64,000 bases of DNA from Antonospora locustae (GCA_007674295.1 CM017453.1:119676-183675), one strand, 5' to 3'. Counted from the stretch's first letter, positions 32,503-42,727 are shown. The notes: generated by a model not told the origin, from the letters alone. Translations and numbers: made by a program.

Positions 32503-33636
32503 ATGCAGAGGAGGGCTATGCATTTTCCGTCGTTTCCAATATTCACGCTGGAGGCAGTGGACTCCAAGGTAATTGCAGGTGGCGGCGGCGGCGACGAAAA
32601 ATACGGCAAGGAAAACGGAATTCTTGTGTTTGACACAAGGCTGCTACCAATTGCGTACTACAAGACTGTGGATGTTGTCAGGGATCTGCAGACGAGCAGC
32701 ATGCTGTGTCTTGAGGCGCTGGAGGTGTGCAGTGATGATGTCCGCGAGAGTACAGAAGTGGACAAAGCAGCAGACAGCGAGAGGAGGTGCACGGCCGAAC
32801 ACGAAGGCAGAAAAAAGGTGTTTCTGAAAGAGAACGGTGGGGTTTCTGTCTGTAGGTCTGACGATAAAGCTGCGAATAAGAGGACCGATGTGTCGCCTTC
32901 TCATGCCCGTGCACAAGCAGGAAGCTGCACAAGAGAAAACGTGCTAATGAGACCGATATACATATGCGCTGCGGGACTTCAGTATCTCTACTTACTTAGA
33001 ATGGAGCACATCGAGTTTCGGCTCCTCAGCAAGATCAATATGCGGGCTAGTTTTCTGCAATTTGATGGGCGTGTCCATTTTGTAAGCCAAAAAAGACTTT
33101 TCTCGCTGGAGGGCAGCCCCGTAGAGAACTTCGAAGAAGAGTGCGTGGTGAAGCCATATTCTGTGGAACCGTGCCACTCCTTCTACATCAGAAACAATAA
33201 GATTCACCTTGTGCACGACCACGCGCCTCTCTTCTCTCTCTACATTAACAACATCAGGACAACGGTGAAGGACCTGAAGGGTGTGCTCTACACACCGCAC
33301 AACGACAGCTTGATATTCTACAAAAGTGGGCTCATCTCAGTTGGGGGCAGAAAGTTCGAGATAAAGAAGATAAACTGTCTGCGTGTACGCAAGAACAGAG
33401 TGATTGTGGGTACCGGCGATGGCTACGTCTACATCATCAGAGACAAGAGGCTCCAGAAAAGAGTTCGGCTCGATGACTTCCCAATAACAAGTGCAGATCT
33501 ACATCGTGGGACTCTGTTCTACTCCACTTTGATCGGCACTGTCGGAAAGAAAAGGATACAGGAGACGCGCCTTTACTTTCTTGTGCTTTTCTTTGTGTTG
33601 GTGTTTGTCCTTACTGTGTTCAAAACAAACCTGTAG
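32503..33636 (+). CDS. SEC12: Sec12-like guanine nucleotide exchange factor for Sar1
   Basis: 377 residues. The N-terminal strand-rich part has A-G-G-G-G-G-D-E-K-Y-G-K-E-N-G at about 25-39, matching the Gly-rich loop of Sec12/PREB that binds a K+ ion and engages Sar1. Poorly conserved beta-propeller blades follow, then a C-terminal membrane anchor (about 353-371, L-V-L-F-F-V-L-V-F-V-L type) with a very short lumenal tail. This is the type II-like topology of Sec12 at ER exit sites, where it starts COPII coat assembly. A polar insertion with many Ser, Arg and Glu lies at about 75-150. A second in-frame ATG is at 32518. Family call by motif plus topology. Confidence 0.75.
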   Translation: MQRRAMHFPSFPIFTLEAVDSKVIAGGGGGDEKYGKENGILVFDTRLLPIAYYKTVDVVRDLQTSSMLCLEALEVCSDDVRESTEVDKAADSERRCTAEHEGRKKVFLKENGGVSVCRSDDKAANKRTDVSPSHARAQAGSCTRENVLMRPIYICAAGLQYLYLLRMEHIEFRLLSKINMRASFLQFDGRVHFVSQKRLFSLEGSPVENFEEECVVKPYSVEPCHSFYIRNNKIHLVHDHAPLFSLYINNIRTTVKDLKGVLYTPHNDSLIFYKSGLISVGGRKFEIKKINCLRVRKNRVIVGTGDGYVYIIRDKRLQKRVRLDDFPITSADLHRGTLFYSTLIGTVGKKRIQETRLYFLVLFFVLVFVLTVFKTNL

Positions 33637-33731
33637 ATCTACGCATCTGGTGTCTGCGCTCTTGTGCACTCTGCGCGCTTGGAGATGTGATGTAATCGCT
33701 TTAATTATAAAAATTGCGGATAAACAAAGAC

Positions 33732-34775
33732 ATGGAGAGATACAATCTTATTCGCGATCACACAAGGGCGGCAGATTCGAGCTGTGAAAGCATGCTAAGG
33801 CGCCTTGATGCATCCAAGGGCTCGATACAGGGCAGAAAAGCCGGTATTATGTGCAACAGCATTCCTTTTCGAGAGCACAGGGTCTCGTGCCTTGCAGACG
33901 ACTTCTACACGAACCTTGTCTCGTGGTCACATAATTGCATCGTCTACGGAATCGAGGACAAGATTTTTGCGTTCAACCTGCTTACTTCAAGAACTAAGGT
34001 TGTGCTTGCTCTGGAGGATAGAATGATATCGTCGGTGTACTTCAGTCCAGACGGCACAAAGCTTGCTGTTGGATGCAACACAGGGATTATTGATCTGCTT
34101 GACATGAACGCCCTGAAGGCACAGCAGTACAGTGCACACCGCTCGCGCGTGGGCGTCATCGAGTGGAGCGGCAGCACGTTCTTCACCGGCTCGCGAGACA
34201 GGCAGATCAAGCTCGTGGATCCCCGGCTGGGCGTCATGCAAACCTGGATGTCGAACCACCTGCAGGAAATATGCGGACTGAAGCTGAACTGCTGCCGCAG
34301 CCTTCTTGCGTCGGGGGGCAACGACAATCTCGTTGTAGTACACGACAGCCGCGTTCCGCGGTACCCGGTGCACACCATCAGAAGCCACCGCGCAGCAGTG
34401 AAGGCCCTCAGCTGGTCACCCGTGCATCCGTACTCGATGGTCAGCGGCGGTGGGACTGCAGACAAAACGATAAAGATGTGGGACATAAGCACGAATACAC
34501 CTGCTGTTATAAAGAGTCTGGACACAAGGTCGCAGGTCTGCAATCTGCATTGGACAGAGTCAAACCACATCATCAGCACTCACGGATATTCGCAGAACGA
34601 CAGCAGGGTGTTTAGCGAGGGCCTGCTTCTCAAATTCACAAACAGAGGGCACCGAAACAGAGTAATTCACTTTGCGGTGAGCACCGACGAGCAGTACTAT
34701 CTCACCGGGTCCTCAGACAACGTCCTCAACATATGGCGAACGTGCAGCCCCCCAGAGACACTGAACTTTCGATGA
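33732..34775 (+). CDS. APC/C activator of the Cdc20/Cdh1 (Fizzy) family
   Basis: A WD40 protein that brings substrates to the anaphase-promoting complex. 347 residues. The seven-bladed propeller starts near residue 55 with D-D-F-Y-T-N-L-V-S-W-S, the family's fixed entry segment. It continues with H-R-S-R-V-G-V-I-E-W, L-A-S-G-G-N-D-N, H-R-A-A-V-K-A-L-S-W-S-P, S-G-G-G-T-A-D-K and S-T-H-G-Y-S. The protein ends in F-R, close to the family's C-terminal I-R. The C-box at the extreme N-terminus is degenerate, E-R-Y-N-L-I-R where homologs have D-R-[FY]-I-P-x-R. Length is far below Cdc20 or Cdh1 (about 500-600), the N-terminal regulatory tail being nearly gone. Cdc20 and Cdh1 cannot be told apart here. 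Confidence 0.9.
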   Translation: MERYNLIRDHTRAADSSCESMLRRLDASKGSIQGRKAGIMCNSIPFREHRVSCLADDFYTNLVSWSHNCIVYGIEDKIFAFNLLTSRTKVVLALEDRMISSVYFSPDGTKLAVGCNTGIIDLLDMNALKAQQYSAHRSRVGVIEWSGSTFFTGSRDRQIKLVDPRLGVMQTWMSNHLQEICGLKLNCCRSLLASGGNDNLVVVHDSRVPRYPVHTIRSHRAAVKALSWSPVHPYSMVSGGGTADKTIKMWDISTNTPAVIKSLDTRSQVCNLHWTESNHIISTHGYSQNDSRVFSEGLLLKFTNRGHRNRVIHFAVSTDEQYYLTGSSDNVLNIWRTCSPPETLNFR

Positions 34776-35009
34776 GGCCTTCTGCAGAAAGTAGGCAATT
34801 GGTGCAGACTTCTGTGCTGTGTAGTCTCCAGAGTGCACCAGTGTTCTGCGCAGGTCCGCTGCGCTCATATGAGGCTTCTGCATACAACTAACTCCCCGCT
34901 CAGCATGGACAAATAACAGCACACATCTGACACGCAGAAAACGAAACACCGTTTCAGCAAAGACGATTAAAAACACAAATAATGAGATCGCACGCCCCGA
35001 ATTGAGAAA

Positions 35010-35363
35010 ATGAACGACGAACTCAACCACAAGGGACATCAGTCGTACATAAAGGGCGAAAAGCAGCAGGAGCGCATGGGATACGGCTACAACTTCGCGC
35101 TTAAGATGCCGTCGGTTTACTACACATACGAGCCATCTGTGCAGGAGGTCTATGTGAACGTCAAGCAGTTCGACGCGATAAAGAAGAGAAAGGCACGACG
35201 AGATTATCTGGACTCGCTCATGGTCGCACAGAAGAGCAGTTACCTGCACGAGAGCCGGCATCGTCATGCGATGAACAGGCTGCGTGCGCCCTCTGGGCGG
35301 TTTCTAACGAAGGCGGAGATGGCTGAGATGAGAAAACGCCATTGTGGCAACCCCGATCTGTAA
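35010..35363 (+). CDS. HAP2: CCAAT-binding factor subunit NF-YA/Hap2
   Basis: 117 residues, almost only the conserved NF-YA core. The A1 helix (E-V-Y-V-N-V-K-Q-F-D-A-I-K-K-R-K-A-R, about 47-64) binds the NF-YB/NF-YC histone-fold pair. The A2 element (Y-L-H-E-S-R-H-R-H-A-M, then G-R-F-L, about 79-100) reads the CCAAT box in the minor groove. Residues that insert into DNA look conserved. The Gln-rich activation domain of animal and fungal homologs is missing. CGCCCCG lies about 15 bases before the ATG. Partner subunits are not in this window. Confidence 0.92.
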   Translation: MNDELNHKGHQSYIKGEKQQERMGYGYNFALKMPSVYYTYEPSVQEVYVNVKQFDAIKKRKARRDYLDSLMVAQKSSYLHESRHRHAMNRLRAPSGRFLTKAEMAEMRKRHCGNPDL

Positions 35364-35521
35364 TAATAACACAATAAACCACCGTTTCACACCGCACACC
35401 GTACGCCTAGCTACATGCAGCTTGTCTCTTGTGCAGCGTTGCGAGCTTTCTGTAAAGCCGCGGCCATGCAACCTCGGGAGAGTTCTCTTCAGAAGTTGTA
35501 TCAGATTTTATTTATCCAAAG

Positions 35522-35986
35522 CTAGTGCTCCTCTGCAGGCAGCCTCACGTAGCTGCCGTACTCCTCGTTTTTTCTCACTTGGTACCCGATAACGGCAAAC
35601 AGAGCTGCAACCACGATATAAACAAATATGCGGGCAATTCCACCACCAAACAATGCATCGTAGAGCCCTGACCGAGCTCTTGCCATCCAGGACCTGTTCT
35701 TATGCTTGCTGTCAGAGTCAGAGCTCTTTTCTTCCTCGTCTCTGTAGTCTTCGGACTTGTCGAGCCGTGTGCCCTGCCTGTAATTAAGGGGATATGCATC
35801 GTCGATGTCGTATCTCGAGTCTCTCTGGTATGGAATGAATACCTGTGCGCGGGGATTGTGCGTGGGGATTATCTGAGACTGGTAGTGCACACCCGATGGC
35901 GTCGAAATCCATATGGACCTCCTTACTCTTGTGTTGTAGAACTCTGCACGTGTACACACAACCAGAAGCATCGCTAAAAAGTACAT
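35522..35986 (-). CDS. Small single-pass membrane protein of unknown function
   Basis: 154 residues. A hydrophobic N-terminus (residues 2-14, ending C-T-R-A) looks like a cleavable signal peptide. A polar domain with S-T-P-S-G-V-H-Y and several Tyr/Arg follows, then a run of acidic and Ser residues (about 80-97). A hydrophobic segment (about 120-138, F-V-Y-I-V-V-A-A-L-F-A) is followed by a short cytosolic tail. This is type I topology. No family recognised. The reverse strand is open for shorter stretches only. It is divergent in function from its neighbours, and its 3-prime end meets that of NF-YA. Confidence 0.75.
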   Translation of the reverse strand: MYFLAMLLVVCTRAEFYNTRVRRSIWISTPSGVHYQSQIIPTHNPRAQVFIPYQRDSRYDIDDAYPLNYRQGTRLDKSEDYRDEEEKSSDSDSKHKNRSWMARARSGLYDALFGGGIARIFVYIVVAALFAVIGYQVRKNEEYGSYVRLPAEEH

Positions 35987-36120
35987 CGCCTCTGTTTACT
36001 GCCCGTGTGGCTTTAAATACAGACTCTGAAACCAATGTGTTTCGCTTCGGAACCTATGAAACTTGGAGAGGCGCAAGAGGATGCATCTCAAGGAACATGA
36101 GCAGCACAAGCTGCATATCA

Positions 36121-37206
36121 TCATCTGTACTTCTTCTTGTCCTTTCGAGACATTCTTGACTTGTCCCGCGTTCCCTTTCCGCCCTCCCAGAACGATGATG
36201 TCCTGCCCATCGTCATTCCGCACGTGCACTGCGTGCTGACGTTCTGCTCCTTGCCGCACAGGCCGCATATCATTCTGGTTGCAAGCACCGCCCGGTGGCT
36301 CGACACGCTGTTGTGGCACACGTCGCACGGAAATATGCAGTTGCAGCACGGAAACTTAAACAGCCTGAAGGACTTCTTGTAATGCACGCACGCTCCTTTG
36401 TTGTGCAGCGCGATATCTTTGGGTGCGTTTTGAGGCTCCCTTTTCCTGAAGTAGAGATGCTCGATTCTTATTAGAATGCTCCGCGCACACCTGTGGCAGT
36501 TAAATCTCATCTCTGCGCCCTTTTCTATCTGGCACTCGTAGCTCTCTCCACATTCAAGGCAGCTGAACTGGTAGTTCATACGACCAAAGCACACAAAGTT
36601 GGCGCCTGTGAGAACAAGATTTCCCAAAAAGCCACTGTTGATCACACTGCTGTAGCGCACGCCTATGATGTTCGAACACGACGGGCATGCACTGCTCTCT
36701 TCCACACCGACGTGCTTTCTGCATTTGCTGCATTCCACCTGCAGGCGCGGCCTTTTGCACATAAGAAATGCCACGTTTGACCTGTACGCACGAATCTCCA
36801 CGTTTAGAGGGCCTTTGTATGCTGCAGCGGATGACACATCTACTGCAGCTCTTCTTGGCACGTTCTTTACAGTGTCTCTCTGCTGTTCACACGCGCTATT
36901 CGACAGTGATACTGCAGAAATATGTACAGAGTCCTGTGGTACGTCACCTTTAAAGAAGCACTCCAGGTTCTGCTCAAGAAACAGAACGTAGTCACCTATA
37001 CTCCCGCCAAAGAATCTCTTCATGTTTACCTTTATGTGCTCCGGAATCTCGTTCTCTTTTATACACACAGTGTGTGTTCTCTTGTTGTAACACACTGTGA
37101 CCCTGTCTATGTCAAATGGAAAGTCGTCGTCAATACGAAGAGATATCTCAAGTTCGTCGCCCGTGTCCTTCACACAGTTTCTCTTTTCAAGATCAATGCC
37201 GGACAT
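36121..37206 (-). CDS. CHY-type zinc-finger protein
   Basis: 361 residues. A first half without a clear domain is followed by two C-x-x-C pairs at about 160-180 (E-C-S-K-C ... C-P-S-C) and another zinc ribbon at about 215-240 (C-L-E-C-G ... C-H-R-C). The CHY finger then spans about 270-335: H-Y-K-K-S-F-R-L-F-K-F-P-C-C, F-P-C-D-V-C-H, then M-I-C-G-L-C-G-K-E-Q. The end F-W-E-G-G-K-G-T-R-D plus M-S-R-K-D-K-K-K-Y is highly typical of a fungal CHY-finger family of unknown role. The ATG at 37206 is the first in frame; the frame stays open for 44 codons upstream without ATG, so a spliced or longer N-terminus is possible. Function: zinc binding, otherwise unknown. Confidence 0.82.
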   Translation of the reverse strand: MSGIDLEKRNCVKDTGDELEISLRIDDDFPFDIDRVTVCYNKRTHTVCIKENEIPEHIKVNMKRFFGGSIGDYVLFLEQNLECFFKGDVPQDSVHISAVSLSNSACEQQRDTVKNVPRRAAVDVSSAAAYKGPLNVEIRAYRSNVAFLMCKRPRLQVECSKCRKHVGVEESSACPSCSNIIGVRYSSVINSGFLGNLVLTGANFVCFGRMNYQFSCLECGESYECQIEKGAEMRFNCHRCARSILIRIEHLYFRKREPQNAPKDIALHNKGACVHYKKSFRLFKFPCCNCIFPCDVCHNSVSSHRAVLATRMICGLCGKEQNVSTQCTCGMTMGRTSSFWEGGKGTRDKSRMSRKDKKKYR

Positions 37207-37696
37207 ACTATGCAGCAGAGTATTATTTTCCAGGGTATGGCATGTGAGCAGAAAGGGTGTGGCTTCATCACCATGTGCTTCAAGGCCGCTGCTGGCACTC
37301 TGCTGCAGAGCAACAACAACTTGCAGACATTGGCTCAAAACTGCCAGAGCGCTTTAGTTTGATGAACTGTTATCAAAAGGAAAAACATCTGCAAAAGCTT
37401 CGGTTGTGAGAAACAGCACATTTACGGTGTTTCAGACACGAGATGTGTCAGTATATGCTTGTTGTGCGAACTGGTATGTGTAGATGATGCTCACACCAGA
37501 TTTCTCTGTATCACTGAGCATGCGTTTTTGCGTGTGGCTGAAATACAGAAGCTTGCAAGCCATAAAGCAGGAAAGACAATCTCCAAGTGCACGTAAACTC
37601 TTTGGTGAGTGAAAGCAAAAACATTCTCCGTGCGGTGCCAAAGCTGGAGTAGAGGATATGTTGTTACTATTTATTGTTTCTGTGACCAAGTGACCC
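37207..37696. other. 490-base spacer between divergent genes
   Basis: No convincing gene. The CHY frame extends into the left end without an ATG. A minus-strand frame of 88 codons (37432-37698) begins on the complement of the next gene's start region and lacks domains, so I leave it out. The spacer should hold both divergent promoters; GACCC directly precedes the plus-strand ATG at 37697. Confidence 0.4.
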
Positions 37697-39172
37697 ATGC
37701 TATATAACACCAGAAATATCAGTGCAAGTGCTTTGCAACTGCTTGTGCTTTTTCTCGCAGCTTTTTGCCTGGGCCGCATTAGAATCACGTTCTTGGATGG
37801 TGAATGCGAAACATTCGACGGATGTGTTGGCAAAGAATTTGACTACATACATGCCCTCTTGGAATTATACGAAAAAGAAGAGATGAACCCAGACGACAGT
37901 AAAGATGCCACTATAACTCTTGAAAGTATCACAAAAGACCTGTTTGTTCTCATGCACGAAATGGTGCACAAGGACCCTGCTGAGATTTCCGACATAGAGG
38001 TCTGCGAGTTTATCGGTATAATGTACAATTTCGGCTATATGGCTGTTTCTTCAAATCTGATGAGAGATTTCTACAGTAAGCTTGCTATTATGAGTCTGCA
38101 GGGTCGCAATATAAATGACATCATCGAGTTGACAAATGAAAAGTACTTCTGCAGCATAGTCACAAAAAGTCAGAGTCTCCTACACATTACCGAGATCTTT
38201 GGTATGTATGAGCAGCATGCACAGGAGGAGGAGACATTGTGTGCACAATACAGCGGCGAACTTTTCACCCGTGGAACATTTAACAAGTTAATTATATCAC
38301 CAGAAGCCGCCTTTTACCTTTTATTAGGCTTTGTGAACAACCTCAAGGTGGATGTAGACATCTCAGGTGGCACATTCAAACTGCAACGCGCGGCGGGGAA
38401 AAAAATAAGCGGCGTCACTGACGTGGACTTCGACAAGCAGGACATCAAGAAACTGGTGATGGATGCTTCTGCAATGCACAACATAAAGCTCGGCGTAGAA
38501 AAGCGGCTTGAAATTCTGTACTGGTTCGTATTCTTCATGGAAGTTCCTCATGTTGAGATAGTTGGCTGGTCGCTGAACAAAGGCTGTGCACCAAGCATAT
38601 TGAACCTTGCGAAGGGAGTGCTGAGAGTGAAGAAGTCACAGGTGTCGGGAGACTTCTTTCAAAGCCTAGGGCCTATTCTGTTTGGCCACTCCTGCAAATC
38701 TGCAGTCCACAGTAACTGTGAATGCACAGCGTTTAGCGATAACACAGAAAAGGACCGCGCCAGCGTTGTGGTGGATGTCAGCGGGAAGAACATGTCACAA
38801 GCGGAATGTGACCAGCTTTTCGAAGTTATGTGTACACAGAACTGCGTGACACACCTGAACATTACGGGAAATACTCTCGGCAAACATCATCTTGAGATGA
38901 TATCCAAACTAAGCGCTCTGAGAGTGCTTTACATGGGCGACTGCGATATACCACTTGGGTCTATAAAGTGTTTCGAGGAGGCTGCATTCCGAGATACATT
39001 GACCGAACTTTACATATGTGAAAATAGGCTTGATAAGTGTGACATAGAGGCCATCATGACGCTAAAGGGCCTGGAGGCACTCTATGCATCGTACACGCAC
39101 ATGAATGAGAAAGAACTAGAAGATCTTGAAAGCATTCTAGATCTTCGTGTGTTCTTTGCAAGCAGATATTAA
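37697..39172 (+). CDS. Secreted protein with C-terminal LRR-like repeats
   Basis: 491 residues. A hydrophobic stretch at about 13-25 (L-L-V-L-F-L-A-A-F-C-L-G) acts as signal peptide or anchor. A long helical domain (30-330) has no recognised family. Residues about 355-485 are LRR-like (T-H-L-N-I-T-G-N-T-L, L-R-V-L-Y-M-G-D-C-D-I, L-T-E-L-Y-I-C-E-N-R-L, L-E-A-L-Y-A-S-Y-T). ACCC lies directly before the ATG. The N-terminal domain may be a distant relative of the secreted protein at 49.5 kb: both have E-F-[IL]-x(5)-N-[FY]-G-Y after a similar leader. It is the first gene of the secreted kind seen from the left. Probably exported into the parasite surface or host; this is inference. Confidence 0.75.
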   Translation: MLYNTRNISASALQLLVLFLAAFCLGRIRITFLDGECETFDGCVGKEFDYIHALLELYEKEEMNPDDSKDATITLESITKDLFVLMHEMVHKDPAEISDIEVCEFIGIMYNFGYMAVSSNLMRDFYSKLAIMSLQGRNINDIIELTNEKYFCSIVTKSQSLLHITEIFGMYEQHAQEEETLCAQYSGELFTRGTFNKLIISPEAAFYLLLGFVNNLKVDVDISGGTFKLQRAAGKKISGVTDVDFDKQDIKKLVMDASAMHNIKLGVEKRLEILYWFVFFMEVPHVEIVGWSLNKGCAPSILNLAKGVLRVKKSQVSGDFFQSLGPILFGHSCKSAVHSNCECTAFSDNTEKDRASVVVDVSGKNMSQAECDQLFEVMCTQNCVTHLNITGNTLGKHHLEMISKLSALRVLYMGDCDIPLGSIKCFEEAAFRDTLTELYICENRLDKCDIEAIMTLKGLEALYASYTHMNEKELEDLESILDLRVFFASRY

Positions 39173-39293
39173 CAATCTTTTTGTGTTGTCTTTCGCATGC
39201 AAAAGCATTTCTGAGCCAGCTGTGCGCAGGCACGAGCGAGTCGAAAGGCGATACAGGAAGCACTTCTTATGCAAATGGCGCTTTTACTGGAGT

Positions 39294-40982
39294 CTAATTG
39301 TTGCTGTAGAGTTCAGAGACTGTCTTGAACAGCGAGGGATTCTCATGATATTCTTGGCCATTAAAAATACATTCGACGCACCTGATATACGCACTTGTTT
39401 CCCAGGCTCCCGTGCTACCAAAAACGTCCTTTACATGCTCAAAAAAGTCTATGAACCTCAGGTAGTGTTCTGAGCTCAGCTTGTCCTTCAATATAACCTG
39501 ATCCACCAAAAAGCGATCGACCTTCTTCTGCACATGGCTCAGTAGCACCAAGTACGAGATGCAGCTTTTGTAGTTCTGCAGCATCTGTGTCAGGTCTATC
39601 GTGAAGGACACCAAATCTCTTTCCTGCGTGTAGGAAAAGCTTTTCACGTTTCTCAGCAGCTTCTGCACATCGTTCTCAGCCAAGAGCTTCAGTAGGCCCA
39701 GGCTGTGCTGGTTGAACCTCACAATCTTCGCATTTGCTTGTTGAATCATGTTGACCACTGCCTCGTCATCGCAATTCAGAAACAGATCAGCCTCCTCCTC
39801 GTTCACAAACCCTTTCAACCCTTCCATCTCAGAATAGAAGTAGCACAGTACCCTGATTTCTTCTTTGGATATGAACCTCATCTGGTCGATAAATATACTG
39901 CAGGACTCGCTAATTCTGTCCACAAGGCGAACAAACACGTCAAGCATTCTCCAGTCAAGACACATGTACCGTCTGTAGAAGTAGAGCGACCCGCCCACAA
40001 GGCTCCTGTACTCCCCAAACCATCGTGAATATTCCATGCTGTACACTTTTAATAGCGCATCGTCCACATACATGTGCTCGTTCTCCATCAGCATATCACA
40101 AACCTCCGTGCTGCTCACAGCATGACCGTACCTCTCAAAAATACGCCTTGAGAACGCAATAAACTCGTCTGCAAAGTGCCAAACCAGACTTCTCTTTTGC
40201 CCGCTACTGCATCCTCCTAACTCTCGAACCTTGATGTTGACCACTTCCTCCAGCTTTTTGAGAAAGCCCCCAAACGGCTTTGCAAATATCTCAAAAAACT
40301 TTGAGTACTCCTCACACTTTTCATAGAGAAACTTGAACATCCATTCGGGCTTATCCAGCCTGTTTGTATCTTTGCCTGACAGAAAATGGTAGGTAAAGTT
40401 GTCTACCATGTCTCTGAAAAAGTACGCATCAAATATGTCTTCTCCAAAGAAGGCGTCGTACTTTTTCATGTAGTTTAAGTACAAAAAAGCCTTGTGAAGC
40501 CCGCATTCGGCTCTTATGTGCGAACTGACTCCGTCCTCGAGGCGCTGCTTAAGCACATTCCGCTCTGCCTCGTACTTCTCTCTTATCTTTCTCCTCATGT
40601 TTCCAAACCTAGCAGACTCCATGCTTCTCAATGCCTGAAAGCAGCCAAATATTTTTGGACCTAAGCTGAAGTCTATCTTTGATATCTCGGCCAGCGCTCT
40701 CCTGTACTCCTCCATTAGTAACACTCTTTCTCTTTCTTTTAGGCTATCCTTGTATGTTTTCAGGTTATAGGCTAGCATCTCAATCTTTTCGTTGTTGACA
40801 TCCATCTTTTTGGCTAGAGACATGCGCTCTGCGTCCAGAGCACGAAGCTTCTCATACATGCTATCAAGCTCTCTGTTAATGTCTTTCTGCTCAAGCAGAA
40901 GGGCCTCCTTCGCTTTGATTTTACTTTCAAGCTCACTCACAAGTGTCTTTTCTTGCTCCCTTAACCTTGTTATTATGTTCAT
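39294..40982 (-). CDS. RINT1/Tip20-like vesicle-tethering protein
   Basis: 562 residues. The first 110 residues are a predicted coiled coil rich in Glu, Lys and Leu. The body is helical, with N-R-L-D-K-P-E-W-M-F-K-F-L-Y at about 212-225, resembling the K-P-E-W segment of RINT1/Tip20, and H-F-A-D-E-F-I-A-F at about 277-285, a position where the family has a similar H-F-x-D-E stretch. These proteins form the Dsl1/NRZ complex that tethers Golgi-derived vesicles to the ER. The length is below that of Tip20 (about 700). The call is by motif and layout, so another CATCHR-fold tether remains possible. The 3-prime end is 121 bases from the end of the preceding gene. Confidence 0.7.
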   Translation of the reverse strand: MNIITRLREQEKTLVSELESKIKAKEALLLEQKDINRELDSMYEKLRALDAERMSLAKKMDVNNEKIEMLAYNLKTYKDSLKERERVLLMEEYRRALAEISKIDFSLGPKIFGCFQALRSMESARFGNMRRKIREKYEAERNVLKQRLEDGVSSHIRAECGLHKAFLYLNYMKKYDAFFGEDIFDAYFFRDMVDNFTYHFLSGKDTNRLDKPEWMFKFLYEKCEEYSKFFEIFAKPFGGFLKKLEEVVNIKVRELGGCSSGQKRSLVWHFADEFIAFSRRIFERYGHAVSSTEVCDMLMENEHMYVDDALLKVYSMEYSRWFGEYRSLVGGSLYFYRRYMCLDWRMLDVFVRLVDRISESCSIFIDQMRFISKEEIRVLCYFYSEMEGLKGFVNEEEADLFLNCDDEAVVNMIQQANAKIVRFNQHSLGLLKLLAENDVQKLLRNVKSFSYTQERDLVSFTIDLTQMLQNYKSCISYLVLLSHVQKKVDRFLVDQVILKDKLSSEHYLRFIDFFEHVKDVFGSTGAWETSAYIRCVECIFNGQEYHENPSLFKTVSELYSNN

Positions 40983-41853
40983 TGTACAACAAGCCTAGGA
41001 GTGCTTAGGGCTGTTTTTCTTCTGTGATACGGCCAATCGCTGGTCTACATATACCACACACAAGCAAAGCAGGTAGGCTGCGCTCGGTGGTTCTCTATGA
41101 AATTCTAAAACATGGCTGCTTTGCAATGCACGCGAACACATGTGCAAAGACTGCGCGCACCTATGTATTCTGAAAGCATGCGTGTGCCATTTTGGTTTCA
41201 CAACTCATCGCTTCTTTTCTAAAACAGATTTCAGTGCTCTTGCACGTAGACGGGTCCACGCCATGCACATAAGTGCACTAAGCACCGATTTACCATGCAT
41301 AACAAGTTTCTACATCTGCCTCTGACTTTATTATCTGACAGAACTCGTCAATAGAGCAGCAGAGATAGTCCTGCGGCAAGTGCAAGACGCGCGGTGGGAC
41401 AAGACTTCTCCGTTTTCAAGCTATTAGCAAGAACGTCACAAGCAGCGAAAGTCCATTTTATTAGCTTCAGATCAGCAGATTTCGAGCTTCCTGGAAAACA
41501 ACGCGCACACAATACAGCCTCGTCATTTCACAACAACCATGCTGCGTCCAATGTAATTTTTACGGCACATACATGCCTCCCCCAGATAGTATGTCTTTTC
41601 GACAACCAAAAAGTAGTCTGAATCTGAAAGCATCAGCCTCATCAGTCTTCCAGAACTGAAGATATTCTTGAATTAAAACAATCCTCTCCTGCACATTCTG
41701 TTTTGGAAAACACAGGCCCAGCTTATAAAGACACACAGGACTCTTGCGCTACAAAGGCCCACATCATCCATCATCATTTTACAGAGACACATCAGCCTGC
41801 ATGCCGAGTGCACATTCGCATTTCTCTGCCTGTTTCAGACATTTGGAGCACCT

Positions 41854-42520
41854 TCAGGCGTTGTAGACCTCAGCACATGTAAAGACATCAGCCACAGCTC
41901 GCAGGCTCTCAAGCATCCACAGAGGAATGGTTCCAGAGACGCCATCTCTGTACAACCTACACGTATACACATCCAGGTTCACAAGATCCCTGTGCCTCAC
42001 ACTGCAGCACACGCGAGGCTTGTCTGTACTCATGCTCAGCGACCAGAGGCTATTCAGACACGCAATATCAGCACTGCTTCCGGCGGCACACACCCACTAA
42101 GAACAGTCCTCTCGTGCACCACCACTTTCACTATAGTCAGATCCGTTCAGCGCAGCTGCTGTTTCCCGTACACGCATGCTCATACCGTACATACAGATGC
42201 GGTCATATGCCATTGTGGCCAGCAAGTCTTGTGCAGCATACTTTCCCTCTCTCCACACAGTGCATGCATTCCACACTTGCAAGGCCTCTGTACTACTCAT
42301 ATGAGCTGTACAGTGACCCAGCTCCAGCGTCCTTAGAAGAAATCTGACGCCGCAAAGCTCTCCACGCACAGTGCAGTGGTCCTCAATACTTCTCCTCTCA
42401 TGCACACGCTATACAGTGTTGTCACAGCTTGCACATCTGCATTTCCACTTTTCTGAATGTCCCCCCCGCAAATCAGCCCTGATCGTTTCCATGAAACACA
42501 GCACTATCAGTGATGCATTA
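41854..42520 (-). pseudogene. Possible decayed gene
   Basis: One minus-strand frame runs from about 42520 to 41854 (about 220 codons) with only three internal stops, near 42475, 42415 and 42097, before its end. Random sequence would give about ten. The amino-acid mix between stops looks protein-like (S-V-R-H-R-D-L-V-N-L-D-V-Y-T-C, then W-M-L-E-S-L-R-A-V-A-D). No domain can be named. The rest of the 1.7-kb spacer 40983-42727 shows no supported gene on either strand. Confidence 0.3.
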
Positions 42521-42727
42521 CATTGTGGACACCACACTCATCTGGTTGCCAACAAGGCAGAACGACGTTGTTTCACCCAAATGCACAACTTCCTTGCTCA
42601 AACGTGCGCACAATGCGCAGCGGAGTTGTGCTTGCTGCTCTGCTGCTTTTGAGTGCCCATTCACAGACACTTTCGTTACCTTATCTTTTCGCTGCAAGAC
42701 ACGCGTCTAGGAGCTCGTGCCCTGCGC

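Noticed and set aside
34713..35267. 184-codon minus-strand frame between the Cdc20-like and NF-YA genes, with a hydrophobic stretch
   Set aside because: It overlaps both conserved genes, has no suitable ATG in the spacer and matches no family.
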